The translations under genes and the position numbers were made by a program. A DNA stretch of 64,000 bases from Firmicutes bacterium ASF500 (GTDB lineage Bacteria; Bacillota; Clostridia; Oscillospirales; Oscillospiraceae): positions 2,604,001-2,668,000 of the forward strand of contig CP097573.1 of NCBI GenBank assembly GCA_000492175.2, read 5' to 3'. Numbering within the stretch: the stretch's first letter is position 1; each line of letters begins with the position of its first letter. The notes below the pieces were generated by a model. It made no database searches and was not told where the DNA came from. It worked only from the letters and a program-made list of their open reading frames with translations. Shown piece after piece: positions 57,217 through 64,000 of this stretch.

Positions 57217-57954
57217 GTGGATTGTGACAAACATTTAGAGCGGCTGTCCGCATGGCTGGACGGCGCTTTGACCCAGGAGGAGGAGCGGGAGCTGAGGGAT
57301 CATCTGGCCCGCTGTCCCAGCTGCCGGGAGGTGCAAGAGCAGCTGTCCGCCCTTCGGGACGGATTTGGCGAGCTGGAGGAGACCGAGGCCCCCGAGGGTT
57401 TCGCCCAGGGCGTGATGGAGCGTATCCGGGAGGAGGCGCGGCCCAAGGTGATCCCGCTGTTCAAGCGGCCTCAGTTTAGAGCCCTGGCCGGACTGGCCGC
57501 CTGTCTGGTGCTGGCGGTGGGGCTGTACAGCACGAAACAGCCTGGCGAACCGGAAAAATGGGGTGAGATGGCCCGGGGCTTTAAGCAGGGAGCTGTGAGC
57601 GGCTCTGTGGAGACGGACGGCCCAATGGTGGACGCCGCCCTGGCCGGCACGGAGCCGGCGGAGGGCCCGAGGATTGCCGCCTACTCCGCGGGGGCGCCGG
57701 GGGATTCGGAGGAGCTGCCCGCCGGCCCAGTTCTGGTTCTGGACCGGATGCCGGAGGGGGCGGCGGAGCTGATTCCCCCGGAGACGGAGGTGAGCCCCAC
57801 CGAGGACCGGCTGGGGACGGTGTATCACAGCCTGTCCCAGGAGCTGATTGCTCAGATCACCGGTCTGGCTCAGGAGCAGGAGATTGCGGCTTCCCTCCCC
57901 GTTTCGCCGGGGGAGGACGTACTGTACGACCTGATGATTCTGGAGACGGATTGA
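57217..57954 (+). CDS. Membrane anti-sigma factor with zinc-finger ASD domain
   Basis: 245 residues. N-terminal zinc anti-sigma motif H-x3-C-x2-C as HLARCPSCREV (with an earlier His or Cys), one membrane segment at about 85-103 (ALAGLAACLVLAVGLYS), and a 140-residue outside domain, acidic and proline-rich, possibly the sensor. GTG at 57217 is used because the in-frame GTG at 57208 touches the ribosome site. Immediately follows its sigma factor. Confidence 0.88.
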   Translation: MDCDKHLERLSAWLDGALTQEEERELRDHLARCPSCREVQEQLSALRDGFGELEETEAPEGFAQGVMERIREEARPKVIPLFKRPQFRALAGLAACLVLAVGLYSTKQPGEPEKWGEMARGFKQGAVSGSVETDGPMVDAALAGTEPAEGPRIAAYSAGAPGDSEELPAGPVLVLDRMPEGAAELIPPETEVSPTEDRLGTVYHSLSQELIAQITGLAQEQEIAASLPVSPGEDVLYDLMILETD

Positions 57955-57963
57955 TAAAAAAGA

Positions 57964-57996
57964 AACGCCGGACGAAGCCGTCCGGCGTTCTTTTTT
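57964..57996. terminator. Bidirectional terminator
   Basis: AACGCCGGAC, loop GAAGCC, GTCCGGCGTT, then C and six Ts; on the other side AAAAAAG. Serves both the anti-sigma and ferredoxin genes. Confidence 0.85.
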
Positions 57997-58002
57997 CTGG
58001 AA

Positions 58003-58173
58003 TCAGCCCTGAGAAATAGCTCCCATGGGGCAGGTGCCAGAGCAGGAGCCGCAATCGATGCAGGCGCCGGCGTCGATGACGTACTGAGAGTCGCCCTGAG
58101 CGATCGCGCCCACGGGGCAGCCATCAGCGCAGGAACCGCAGCTGATGCAAGCGTCACTGATAACATAGGCCAT
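58003..58173 (-). CDS. 2[4Fe-4S] ferredoxin
   Basis: 56 residues, clostridial type, with two C-x2-C-x2-C-x3-C-P clusters: CISCGSCADGCPVGA and CIDCGSCSGTCPMGA. Low-potential electron carrier for fermentative metabolism (pyruvate:ferredoxin oxidoreductase, hydrogenase, Rnf are typical partners; none in the window). GGAGGTG ribosome site with good spacing and its own promoter. Both cysteine sets are complete. Confidence 0.93.
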   Translation of the reverse strand: MAYVISDACISCGSCADGCPVGAIAQGDSQYVIDAGACIDCGSCSGTCPMGAISQG

Positions 58174-58206
58174 TGTATGTACACCTCCATTAAAATGGTA
58201 ATCCCT

Positions 58207-58234
58207 ATTCTACCACATTTTTTGAAAAATGCAA
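58207..58234 (-). promoter_or_regulatory. Sigma-A promoter of the ferredoxin gene
   Basis: On the minus strand TTGCAT (58229-58234), 16-base spacer, TAGAAT (58207-58212). Confidence 0.65.
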
Positions 58235-58268
58235 TGTTTATTTTTTGGAGGATTTGCCGCCTGCCCCC

Positions 58269-58298
58269 TTGACAAGAGCGGGCGGGCTGATATATAAT
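58269..58298 (+). promoter_or_regulatory. Sigma-A promoter of metK
   Basis: Perfect TTGACA (58269-58274), 18-base spacer, perfect TATAAT (58293-58298). Confidence 0.85.
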
Positions 58299-58318
58299 GC
58301 AAAGCAGACAACTGAATA

Positions 58319-58419
58319 GCCTTATCAAGAGTGGTGGAGGGAACGGCCCTATGAAGCCCGGCAACCTGCGCAGACGCGCAAGGTGCTAAATCCGGCGGTA
58401 GTGTATCGAAAGATGAGGG
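58319..58419 (+). ncRNA. SAM-I (S-box) riboswitch
   Basis: The conserved order is visible: CTTATCAAGAG, GGTGGAGGGA, GGCCCTATGAAGCC, CGGCAACC, AAGGTGCTAAATCC and GAAAGATGAG. P1 forms from CTTATC (58321-58326) and GATGAG (58412-58417). A terminator follows, so high SAM should stop transcription before metK. Confidence 0.95.
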
Positions 58420-58432
58420 TGCAACCAAACAT

Positions 58433-58463
58433 AACGCTCCGCCGTCCGGCGGGGCGTTTTTGC
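58433..58463 (+). terminator. Riboswitch expression-platform terminator
   Basis: AACGCTCCGCC, loop GTCC, GGCGGGGCGTT, then T-run; between the aptamer and metK. Confidence 0.88.
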
Positions 58464-58492
58464 GCTCCCAAACCAGAAAGGAGAAAAACATT

Positions 58493-59674
58493 ATGGCAAA
58501 GCGACTCTTTACATCCGAATCCGTTACTGAGGGACATCCCGACAAAATCTGCGACCAGATCTCCGACGCGGTGTTGGACGCCATCATCGCCAAGGACCCC
58601 CAGGCCCGGGTGGCCTGCGAGACCACGGCGACCACCGGCCTGATTCACGTCATGGGGGAGATCACCACCTCCTGCTATGTGGACATACCCAAGCTGGCCC
58701 GTCAGGTGGTGAAGGAGATCGGCTATGACCGGGCCAAGTTCGGCTTTGACAGCCAGACCTGCGCGGTTATCACCTCCATCGACGAGCAGTCGGGGGACAT
58801 CGCCATGGGCGTGGACAAGTGCCTGGAGGCCAAGGAGGGCAGTCAGGACGACGGCCTGGACAATGGCGCCGGCGACCAGGGCATGATGTTTGGCTACGCC
58901 TGTGACGAGACCCCGGAGCTGATGCCCCTGCCCATCTCCCTGGCCCAGAAGCTGGCTATGCAGCTCACCAAGGTCCGCAAGGAGGGCAAGGTGGACTATC
59001 TCCGGCCCGACGGCAAGACCCAGGTCACGGTGGAGTACGACGAGGACAACAAGCCCATCCGCATCGACGCGGTGGTGGTGTCCACCCAACACGGCCCCGA
59101 GGTGGAGCTGGACCAGATTCGCAGGGACATGATCGAGCTGGTTATCAAGCCCATCCTGCCCGCCAGCCTGATGGACGGGGACACCAAGATCTATGTCAAC
59201 CCCACCGGCCGGTTCGTCATCGGCGGGCCCCAGGGGGATTCCGGCCTCACCGGGCGGAAGATTATCGTGGACACCTACGGCGGCTCCGCGCCCCACGGCG
59301 GCGGCGCGTTCTCCGGCAAGGACCCCACTAAGGTGGACCGTTCCGCCGCCTACGCCGCCCGCTGGGTGGCTAAGAACGTGGTAGCCGCCGGGCTGGCCTC
59401 CCGCTGTCAGATTCAGCTTGCCTACGCCATCGGCGTGGCTAAGCCGGTCTCCGTCCGGGTGGACACCTTCGGCACCGGCACGGTGGCCGACAGCAAGCTG
59501 GAGGAGGCGGTGGAGAAGGTCTTTGACCTGCGTCCAGCCGCTATCATCCGGGACCTGGACCTGCGCCGTCCCATCTACCGCCTGCTGGCCGCATACGGCC
59601 ACTTTGGCCGGGACGACCTGGACCTGCCCTGGGAGAAGACCGACCGGGTGGACGCCCTGAAGGCCGCCCTGTAA
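58493..59674 (+). CDS. metK: S-adenosylmethionine synthetase
   Basis: Makes SAM from methionine and ATP. 393 residues. Motifs: [13 protein letters not shown] near residue 10, [14 protein letters not shown] (methionine/adenosine site), and the P-loop [29 protein letters not shown] ribosome site. Controlled by the S-box upstream: its product SAM turns it off. Confidence 0.98.
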   Translation: MAKRLFTSESVTEGHPDKICDQISDAVLDAIIAKDPQARVACETTATTGLIHVMGEITTSCYVDIPKLARQVVKEIGYDRAKFGFDSQTCAVITSIDEQSGDIAMGVDKCLEAKEGSQDDGLDNGAGDQGMMFGYACDETPELMPLPISLAQKLAMQLTKVRKEGKVDYLRPDGKTQVTVEYDEDNKPIRIDAVVVSTQHGPEVELDQIRRDMIELVIKPILPASLMDGDTKIYVNPTGRFVIGGPQGDSGLTGRKIIVDTYGGSAPHGGGAFSGKDPTKVDRSAAYAARWVAKNVVAAGLASRCQIQLAYAIGVAKPVSVRVDTFGTGTVADSKLEEAVEKVFDLRPAAIIRDLDLRRPIYRLLAAYGHFGRDDLDLPWEKTDRVDALKAAL

Positions 59675-59697
59675 AAAGGAAATTACCAGAGAAAGCG

Positions 59698-59739
59698 AGC
59701 CGGAGACGGAGCCTTATTGGGAGCCGCCTCCGGCTTTTT
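59698..59739 (+). terminator. Terminator after metK
   Basis: AGCCGGAG at 59698-59705 pairs with CTCCGGCT at 59728-59735; internal mismatches; T-run follows. Confidence 0.75.
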
Positions 59740-59770
59740 ACGGCCTCGATTACCTAAAATATGGGAATTT

Positions 59771-59777
59771 TGTCGAA
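59771..59777. promoter_or_regulatory. 0A box
   Basis: TGTCGAA, the Spo0A-box consensus, 190 bases upstream of the spo0A-like gene; a looser TGGTCGAAA lies near 59876. Fits autoregulation. Confidence 0.5.
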
Positions 59778-59836
59778 TAATGACGAGGAAAAGTGAAAAA
59801 TTCAACTCGAAATTTCCAAAGTTTTCCAAAAATGGC

Positions 59837-59865
59837 TTGCATATCCAGCCAACTTGTGATAAATT
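59837..59865 (+). promoter_or_regulatory. Sigma-A promoter of the spo0A-like gene
   Basis: TTGCAT (59837-59842), 17-base spacer, TAAATT (59860-59865). Confidence 0.55.
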
Positions 59866-59960
59866 GTAGGCGGCTGGTCGAAATGGACCGGGAAAGAGAA
59901 AGTCGGGAACTTTTGCCGGCCGTTACGTACTATTTTTGGGGAAAGAAAGGGTAATTGACA

Positions 59961-60719
59961 ATGGAAACAAAACGAATCGTAGTGGCAGACATGGGCGTTG
60001 AATTCCGTCGAAATATGATCCGCTCCCTGACAGAGGAGTCCAGCTTTCAGGTGGTGGGAGAGACGGGGGACGGCGCGGAGCTCCTCCGCATGGTACGGGA
60101 GCTGAAACCGGATGGAATCGTGATGGAGATGGTCCTCACCGGCATGGACGGGATCGACGTTCTGGACGAGATGTCCAAGCTGAAAAACCGGCCCCGGGTG
60201 CTGGTGCTGTCCAGCTATATGAAGGGCAGCATGGTGGACGAGGCGGCGGCCAAGGGGGCCGACTTCTTCATGACCAAGCCCTGCCGCCTGTCGGCGGTGG
60301 CAGAGCGGCTGAGGCAGGTGATGACCGCCGGCGGCGCCGAACCGGAGGGGGACAGCGGCCCCAGCCTGGAGAGCCAGGTGACCGCCATCATCCATGAGGT
60401 GGGCGTCCCGGCTCACATCAAGGGCTATCAGTATCTGCGGGAGGCCATCATCATCGCCGTGAAGGACATGGACGTGATCAATGCGGTGACCAAGGTGCTC
60501 TATCCGGCGGTAGCCAAGCGCTTCGGCACCACCGCCAGCCGGGTGGAGCGGGCCATCCGCCACGCCATCGAGGTGGCCTGGGACCGGGGCGACCTGGAGA
60601 CCTTGCAGAAGTATTTCGGCTACACCGTCTCCAACGCCAAGGGCAAGCCCACCAACAGCGAGTTTATCGCCATGATCGCCGACCGCATCCGCTTACAGCG
60701 CCGGGGCAGCGCGGAGTGA
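59961..60719 (+). CDS. spo0A: Spo0A-family response regulator with atypical receiver domain
   Basis: 252 residues. The C-terminal effector domain (about 133-252) is almost identical to Spo0[39 protein letters not shown] and [15 protein letters not shown]. In the receiver, aligned with B. subtilis numbering, Asp10 (VVAD) and Lys106 (TKP) are kept and Thr84 is Ser, but position 11 is Met instead of Asp and the phosphoacceptor position 56 is Glu (IVMEMV). Normal phosphorelay control is therefore doubtful. ATG at 59961; a TTG at 59955 sits closer to AAAGG. Confidence 0.9.
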   Translation: METKRIVVADMGVEFRRNMIRSLTEESSFQVVGETGDGAELLRMVRELKPDGIVMEMVLTGMDGIDVLDEMSKLKNRPRVLVLSSYMKGSMVDEAAAKGADFFMTKPCRLSAVAERLRQVMTAGGAEPEGDSGPSLESQVTAIIHEVGVPAHIKGYQYLREAIIIAVKDMDVINAVTKVLYPAVAKRFGTTASRVERAIRHAIEVAWDRGDLETLQKYFGYTVSNAKGKPTNSEFIAMIADRIRLQRRGSAE

Positions 60720-60810
60720 AGGCGCCTCTTGCCTTTCCGGCAAAAATCTGCTATAGTTGGAGCCTAACAGCTCGACTGGGCAAAACGAGAGAAAGAGAGG
60801 CGCGACGTAT

Positions 60811-61053
60811 ATGACCATTCAATACACACCCCGGGGCACCTGCTCCCGGGCCATCCAGGTGGAGGTGGAGGAGGGTGTGATCCAGTCTGTCCAGGTGGTG
60901 GGCGGCTGCGACGGCAACCTCAAGGGCATCTCCGCCCTCCTGAAGGGCATGAAGGTGGAGGAGGCCATCTCCCGCATGGAGGGCATCCGCTGCGGCCCCA
61001 AGCCCACCTCCTGCCCCGATCAGCTGGCCCAGGCCCTCAAGACCGCCCTGTAA
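60811..61053 (+). CDS. TSCPD-domain protein (TIGR03905-like)
   Basis: 80 residues. YTPRGTCSRAIQVEVEEG, VVGGCDGNLKGISALLKGM and IRCGPKPTSCPDQLAQAL; the TSCPD motif also ends some class II ribonucleotide reductases. Three or four cysteines could bind metal. Stand-alone role unknown. ATG after GAGAGGCG. Confidence 0.85.
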   Translation: MTIQYTPRGTCSRAIQVEVEEGVIQSVQVVGGCDGNLKGISALLKGMKVEEAISRMEGIRCGPKPTSCPDQLAQALKTAL

Positions 61054-61065
61054 ACAGACGCTGAA

Positions 61066-61102
61066 GCCCGGAACCGTTTCGGTTCCGGGCCTTGGTTTTT
61101 TT
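61066..61102. terminator. Terminator between convergent genes
   Basis: GCCCGGAACC, loop GTTTC, GGTTCCGGGC, then CTTGGTTTTTTT. Confidence 0.85.
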
Positions 61103-61103
61103 A

Positions 61104-61424
61104 TCAGAGCCGGTCCTTCAGCCGCCGCTCGAGGTCTGAGGCGCTGTACAGAATGCTGGTGACAACCACGTGGCTGTCGCGAATCACATAGAATACGGAA
61201 TAGCGGTCCACCAGCATCCGCCGCAGTCCGGCGGAGCGCTCCGGCTCAAAGCTTACGGTCCCATACCGTGCGGGAAAGGAGCTCAGGGTCAAAATTTCAT
61301 CCGCGATACGGCGGTACTGCCGGACAGCGGTTTCCGGGGCTTGGAGCTGTTCCGCGATATAGCGGTATATCTCCTCCAGGTCGGACAGGGCCTCGTCCGT
61401 AATTTGGACCGTATACCGCTCCAT
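61104..61424 (-). CDS. RelE/ParE-type toxin
   Basis: 106 residues of the RelE/ParE fold: MERYTVQITDEALSDLEEIYRYIAEQL, RRIADEILTLSSFPARYG, RRMLVDRYSVFYVIRDSHVVVTSILYSASD. RelE members cut mRNA on ribosomes; ParE members poison gyrase; I cannot tell which from sequence. Start at 61424, one base after the antitoxin stop. Confidence 0.85.
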   Translation of the reverse strand: MERYTVQITDEALSDLEEIYRYIAEQLQAPETAVRQYRRIADEILTLSSFPARYGTVSFEPERSAGLRRMLVDRYSVFYVIRDSHVVVTSILYSASDLERRLKDRL

Positions 61425-61425
61425 A

Positions 61426-61611
61426 TCACAGGGCGTCCTGGAAAGCCTGGAGGGCTTGGCTTGCGTCCCGTACCCGACCCTCTTTGACATCATCCAGCCC
61501 CCGCTGGAGTTTTGCGTGGAGCTCGCTGGCGGTCATTCTGTCCGCGTTGACCGCGTCCGGCGCATGAAGCGCCGGGCTTACCCGCAGGTTTAAGGCGGCA
61601 GTTTTTTTCAT
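61426..61611 (-). CDS. Antitoxin paired with the RelE/ParE toxin
   Basis: 61 residues: an N-terminal beta-like stretch (AALNLRVSPAL) and a helical neutralising end (MTASELHAKLQRGLDDVKEGRVRDASQALQAF). Ribosome site AAGGAGGAGG. Upstream of the toxin, the usual order. Confidence 0.75.
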   Translation of the reverse strand: MKKTAALNLRVSPALHAPDAVNADRMTASELHAKLQRGLDDVKEGRVRDASQALQAFQDAL

Positions 61612-61695
61612 AGCGCACCTCCTCCTTTTCTATATTGTAACGCAACCGCTTGTATCATGCAAGAGGAAAGATGTACGTTTTTCGATTTGACCGCC

Positions 61696-62955
61696 TCACT
61701 CCGCCTTCATGTCAACCCACTCGGGGCGGAATTTGGAGTAGATAATCTTCTGCTCGCTGTAGAGGCCGTGGTAGCCGGACAGCATGTAGGACACGCCGAT
61801 GCACAGGGCGTAGAGGGTCAGGCCGTGACCGCCGAAGAGCTCGTAGGCCAGGAGGATGGAGCTGAGGGGGCAGTTGGTGGCGCCGCAGAAGGTGGCGGCC
61901 ATGCCCAGCGCCCCGGAGAAGCCGTGGGGCAGGCCCAGCAGGGGCCCGGCCCAGACGCCGAAGGCGCAGCCGGTGAACAGCACGGGGACGATCTCGCCGC
62001 CCCGGAACCCGGCCCCCAGGGTGAGGGCGGTGAACAGGATTTTCAGCAGGAAGGCCTCCGGGATGGTGTCCCCCGCCAGCATCCGGCGGATGACCCCGTC
62101 CCCGGCGCCGTTGTAGGTCTGGTCCCCCGCCAGCAGGGTGAGGCCCAGCACCAGTGCGCCCCCCACCGCCGCCCGGAGCAGCGGGTCAGGCAGGTATTTG
62201 GCATAGAGCCGGGGGGCAGCGTGCATCGCCTTGCAGAAGAGGATGGACAGGGCGGCGCACAGCGCCCCCAGCACCGCCGCCTGGAGGATGGGCAGGGTGG
62301 CCAGCTCCAGGGAGTCGGACACGGGGTAGCCGTCCTGCATGTGCAGGCCCAGGCTCTGGGAGGTGAGATAGCCCACCAGGGAGGAGGCCAGACAGGGGAC
62401 CAGGGCGGCGTAGTACATCCGGCCCACCGTGACCACCTCCATAGCGAATACCACCGCCGTGAGGGGGGTGCCGAACAGGGCGGAGAAGGCGGCGGCCATG
62501 CCGCACATGACCACGATGCGCTCGTCCTTCTCGTCCAGCCGCAGCTTCCGGCCGGCGTAGGCGGACAGGGAGGCCCCCAGCTGGAGGGCGGCCCCCTCGC
62601 GGCCGGCGGAGCCCCCCACCAGATGGGTGAGGATGGTGGACAGGAAGATCAGCGGCGCGGTGCGCAGCTTGAGCCGCTCCGCGTCCCGCACCGCCACCAA
62701 CACCAGGTTGGTGCCCCGGTCCTTCTCCATGCCGCACCAGCGGTACAGCAGAATGATGGCTACCCCGCCCAGGGGCAGAAAAAGGATGATCCAGGGGTTT
62801 TGATCCCGGATCAGAGTGGCCCAGTGAATGCCGTGGTGAAAGGCCGCCGCCACCAGCCCCACCAGCGCGCCGATGAAGCAGGAATAGATCAGCCATTTGG
62901 CCAGCGACCCGTATTCGTTCAGGTGCCTGCGCACCCGCTCGGACAGAAAAGACAT
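61696..62955 (-). CDS. CLC-family chloride/anion channel or antiporter
   Basis: 419 residues with ten or more membrane helices. Selectivity-filter helix GGSAGREGAALQLGASL contains the gating Glu (GREG), and FSALFGTPLTAVVFAMEV and GAGFRGGEIVPVLFTG are CLC signatures. Whether it moves chloride or fluoride is unclear; the GREGA form occurs in several CLC groups. No fluoride riboswitch is seen upstream. ATG after AAAGGGG. Confidence 0.85.
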   Translation of the reverse strand: MSFLSERVRRHLNEYGSLAKWLIYSCFIGALVGLVAAAFHHGIHWATLIRDQNPWIILFLPLGGVAIILLYRWCGMEKDRGTNLVLVAVRDAERLKLRTAPLIFLSTILTHLVGGSAGREGAALQLGASLSAYAGRKLRLDEKDERIVVMCGMAAAFSALFGTPLTAVVFAMEVVTVGRMYYAALVPCLASSLVGYLTSQSLGLHMQDGYPVSDSLELATLPILQAAVLGALCAALSILFCKAMHAAPRLYAKYLPDPLLRAAVGGALVLGLTLLAGDQTYNGAGDGVIRRMLAGDTIPEAFLLKILFTALTLGAGFRGGEIVPVLFTGCAFGVWAGPLLGLPHGFSGALGMAATFCGATNCPLSSILLAYELFGGHGLTLYALCIGVSYMLSGYHGLYSEQKIIYSKFRPEWVDMKAE

Positions 62956-63123
62956 GTGTTGATTCCCCTTTCAGGCATAAAAGTATACCATACTCTGGGG
63001 AAATTTCCACCCCAAAATCGCTTTCTCCAATGAAAAAGCCCCCGACCCCTTGCAAGGCCCGGAGTTTTATGATATCATGCAGGCGTCGCAAAGTATTTTC
63101 AGCCTTTAAAGGAGGTCATTTTC

Positions 63124-64000
63124 GTGCCTGAGGGCCAAATATGGCTGGTCCTGTTGGGAATCAGCCTGTGTATCAACGCGGTCCAGCTGCTCTGGCGGCC
63201 CGTTTTAAACCTGATCCGCCGGAAGGACGAGGTGTCGGAGGACAACATCATGGCCATGGTGGAGGAGGGCGAGGAGTCGGGGGCCATCCAGACCAATGAG
63301 AAGGAATTTATCGAAAACGTCCTGGAGTTCGACAACAGCACCGCCAAGGACGTGATGGTCCATCGCACCGACATGGTCACCCTCCCCGCCGGCGCGGAGG
63401 AGGACACCATCTTGGAGGTCATCCGTCAGTCCGGCCTGTCCCGCTTCCCCGTCTATGGGGACGACGTGGACGACATCGTGGGCGTTCTGTCCACCCGGGA
63501 CTATTTGCTAAATTTCCACCAGTCCAGCCCCAAGCCCCTGAAGGAGCTGCTCTGGCCGGCCTACTTCGTCCCGGAGACGGTGCCCGCCGACGTGCTCTTC
63601 CGGGATATGCAGGGGAAAAAGACCCACCTGGCCCTGGTGGTGGACGAGTACGGCGGCACCAGCGGCCTGGTCACCCTGGAGGACCTCCTGGAGGAGCTGG
63701 TGGGCAATATCTACGACGAGTTCGACCCCCAGGAGGAGCAGGAGATCATCGCCCTGGACGACGGCCGCTGGCGGGTGTCCGGCTCCGCCGACCTGGAGGA
63801 GATGGCCGAGACCATGGGCTTTGAGCTGCCCAAGGACGAGGAGATCGACTACGACACCCTGGGCGGTCTGGTGTTCTCCCAGCTGTCCGTCATTCCCGAG
63901 GACGGAAGCCGCCCCGCCGTGGACGCCCTGGGCCTCCACATCCAGGTGGAGGAGCTGTGCGACCGCCGGGTGGAGTGGGCCCTAGTGGAGCGGCTGGCCC
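63124..64000 (+). CDS. CorC/HlyC-type CBS-domain protein (3' end outside the window)
   Basis: At least 292 residues, frame open at the window edge. One membrane segment at about 5-22 (QIWLVLLGISLCINAVQLL) in place of the full DUF21 region, then FIENVLEFDNSTAKDVMVHRTDM, two CBS modules (SRFPVYGDDVDDIVGVLSTRDYL; THLALVVDEYGGTSGLVTLEDLLEELVG) and a transporter-associated CorC_HlyC domain (GRWRVSGSADLEEM). Linked to Mg/Co efflux by family. GTG at 63124 after AAAGGAGGT. Confidence 0.85.
   Translation, partial: MPEGQIWLVLLGISLCINAVQLLWRPVLNLIRRKDEVSEDNIMAMVEEGEESGAIQTNEKEFIENVLEFDNSTAKDVMVHRTDMVTLPAGAEEDTILEVIRQSGLSRFPVYGDDVDDIVGVLSTRDYLLNFHQSSPKPLKELLWPAYFVPETVPADVLFRDMQGKKTHLALVVDEYGGTSGLVTLEDLLEELVGNIYDEFDPQEEQEIIALDDGRWRVSGSADLEEMAETMGFELPKDEEIDYDTLGGLVFSQLSVIPEDGSRPAVDALGLHIQVEELCDRRVEWALVERLA

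Noticed and set aside
62956..63120. Fluoride riboswitch upstream of the CLC gene
   Set aside because: None of the conserved crcB-motif segments could be found, so fluoride specificity is not claimed.

Overview
The window reads as chromosome from a GC-rich, spore-forming, anaerobic Firmicute of the Clostridia, most likely the Oscillospiraceae (Flavonifractor / Lawsonibacter / Oscillibacter-like). Reasons: a Spo0A-type regulator, SpoVAC, a DacF-like carboxypeptidase, the diaminopimelate aminotransferase DapL, the GlgC/GlgD pair, an S-box upstream of metK, GGAGG-type ribosome sites, and sigma-A promoters close to TTGACA-N17-TATAAT. No rRNA, tRNA or CRISPR array was seen.

Layout. 1-10.4 kb: lysine and pyrimidine biosynthesis (dapL, pyrE), DNA repair (radC, uvrB with an SOS box in its promoter, uvrA), and between them a REP-associated transposase, a tRNA deacylase and a TfoX/DUF3788 fusion. 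10.4-18.6 kb: small regulators and membrane proteins, recD2, a PAQR/hemolysin-III protein, an SLH-substrate-binding fusion, efp. 18.6-20.2 kb: an IS1182-type element sitting in a duplicated terminator palindrome. 20.4-25.5 kb: a small XRE regulator, an MNT/HEPN pair downstream of an XpaC-like protein, a VanW protein and a DUF2461 protein. 25.6-26.1 kb: a gene-free stretch with its own promoter and terminator that looks like a structured ncRNA of about 430 nt. 26.1-27.8 kb: PPTase, a DUF6512-like protein, spoVAC. 27.8-36.6 kb: a complete glycogen locus on the minus strand (glgB-glgC-glgD, glgA, glgP). 36.8-37.9 kb: a DacF-like D,D-carboxypeptidase.

38.2-51.2 kb: a one-way, tightly packed block of 17 phage-type genes: packaging, portal, protease, capsid, contractile tail sheath and tube, baseplate. 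It has no recognisable tape measure, lysis, integrase or replication gene, and host repeats sit in its gaps. It looks long resident and possibly domesticated. 51.2-53.5 kb: an MFS pump and a TetR regulator sharing a palindromic operator. 53.5-64 kb: a DUF815 ATPase, dusB, an ECF sigma/anti-sigma pair, a small 2[4Fe-4S] ferredoxin, an S-box riboswitch with metK, a Spo0A homologue whose phosphoacceptor aspartate is replaced by glutamate, a TSCPD protein, a RelE/ParE-type toxin pair, a CLC transporter and a CorC-like CBS protein cut by the window edge.

Running through the whole window are short palindromic intergenic repeats, most ending in GTAGGG/CCCTAC. Two copies lie in frame inside the RAYT transposase, and the GTAGGG end supplies the TAG stop codon of three genes around 11-12 kb. 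These repeats and the RAYT probably form one repeat-dispersal system.
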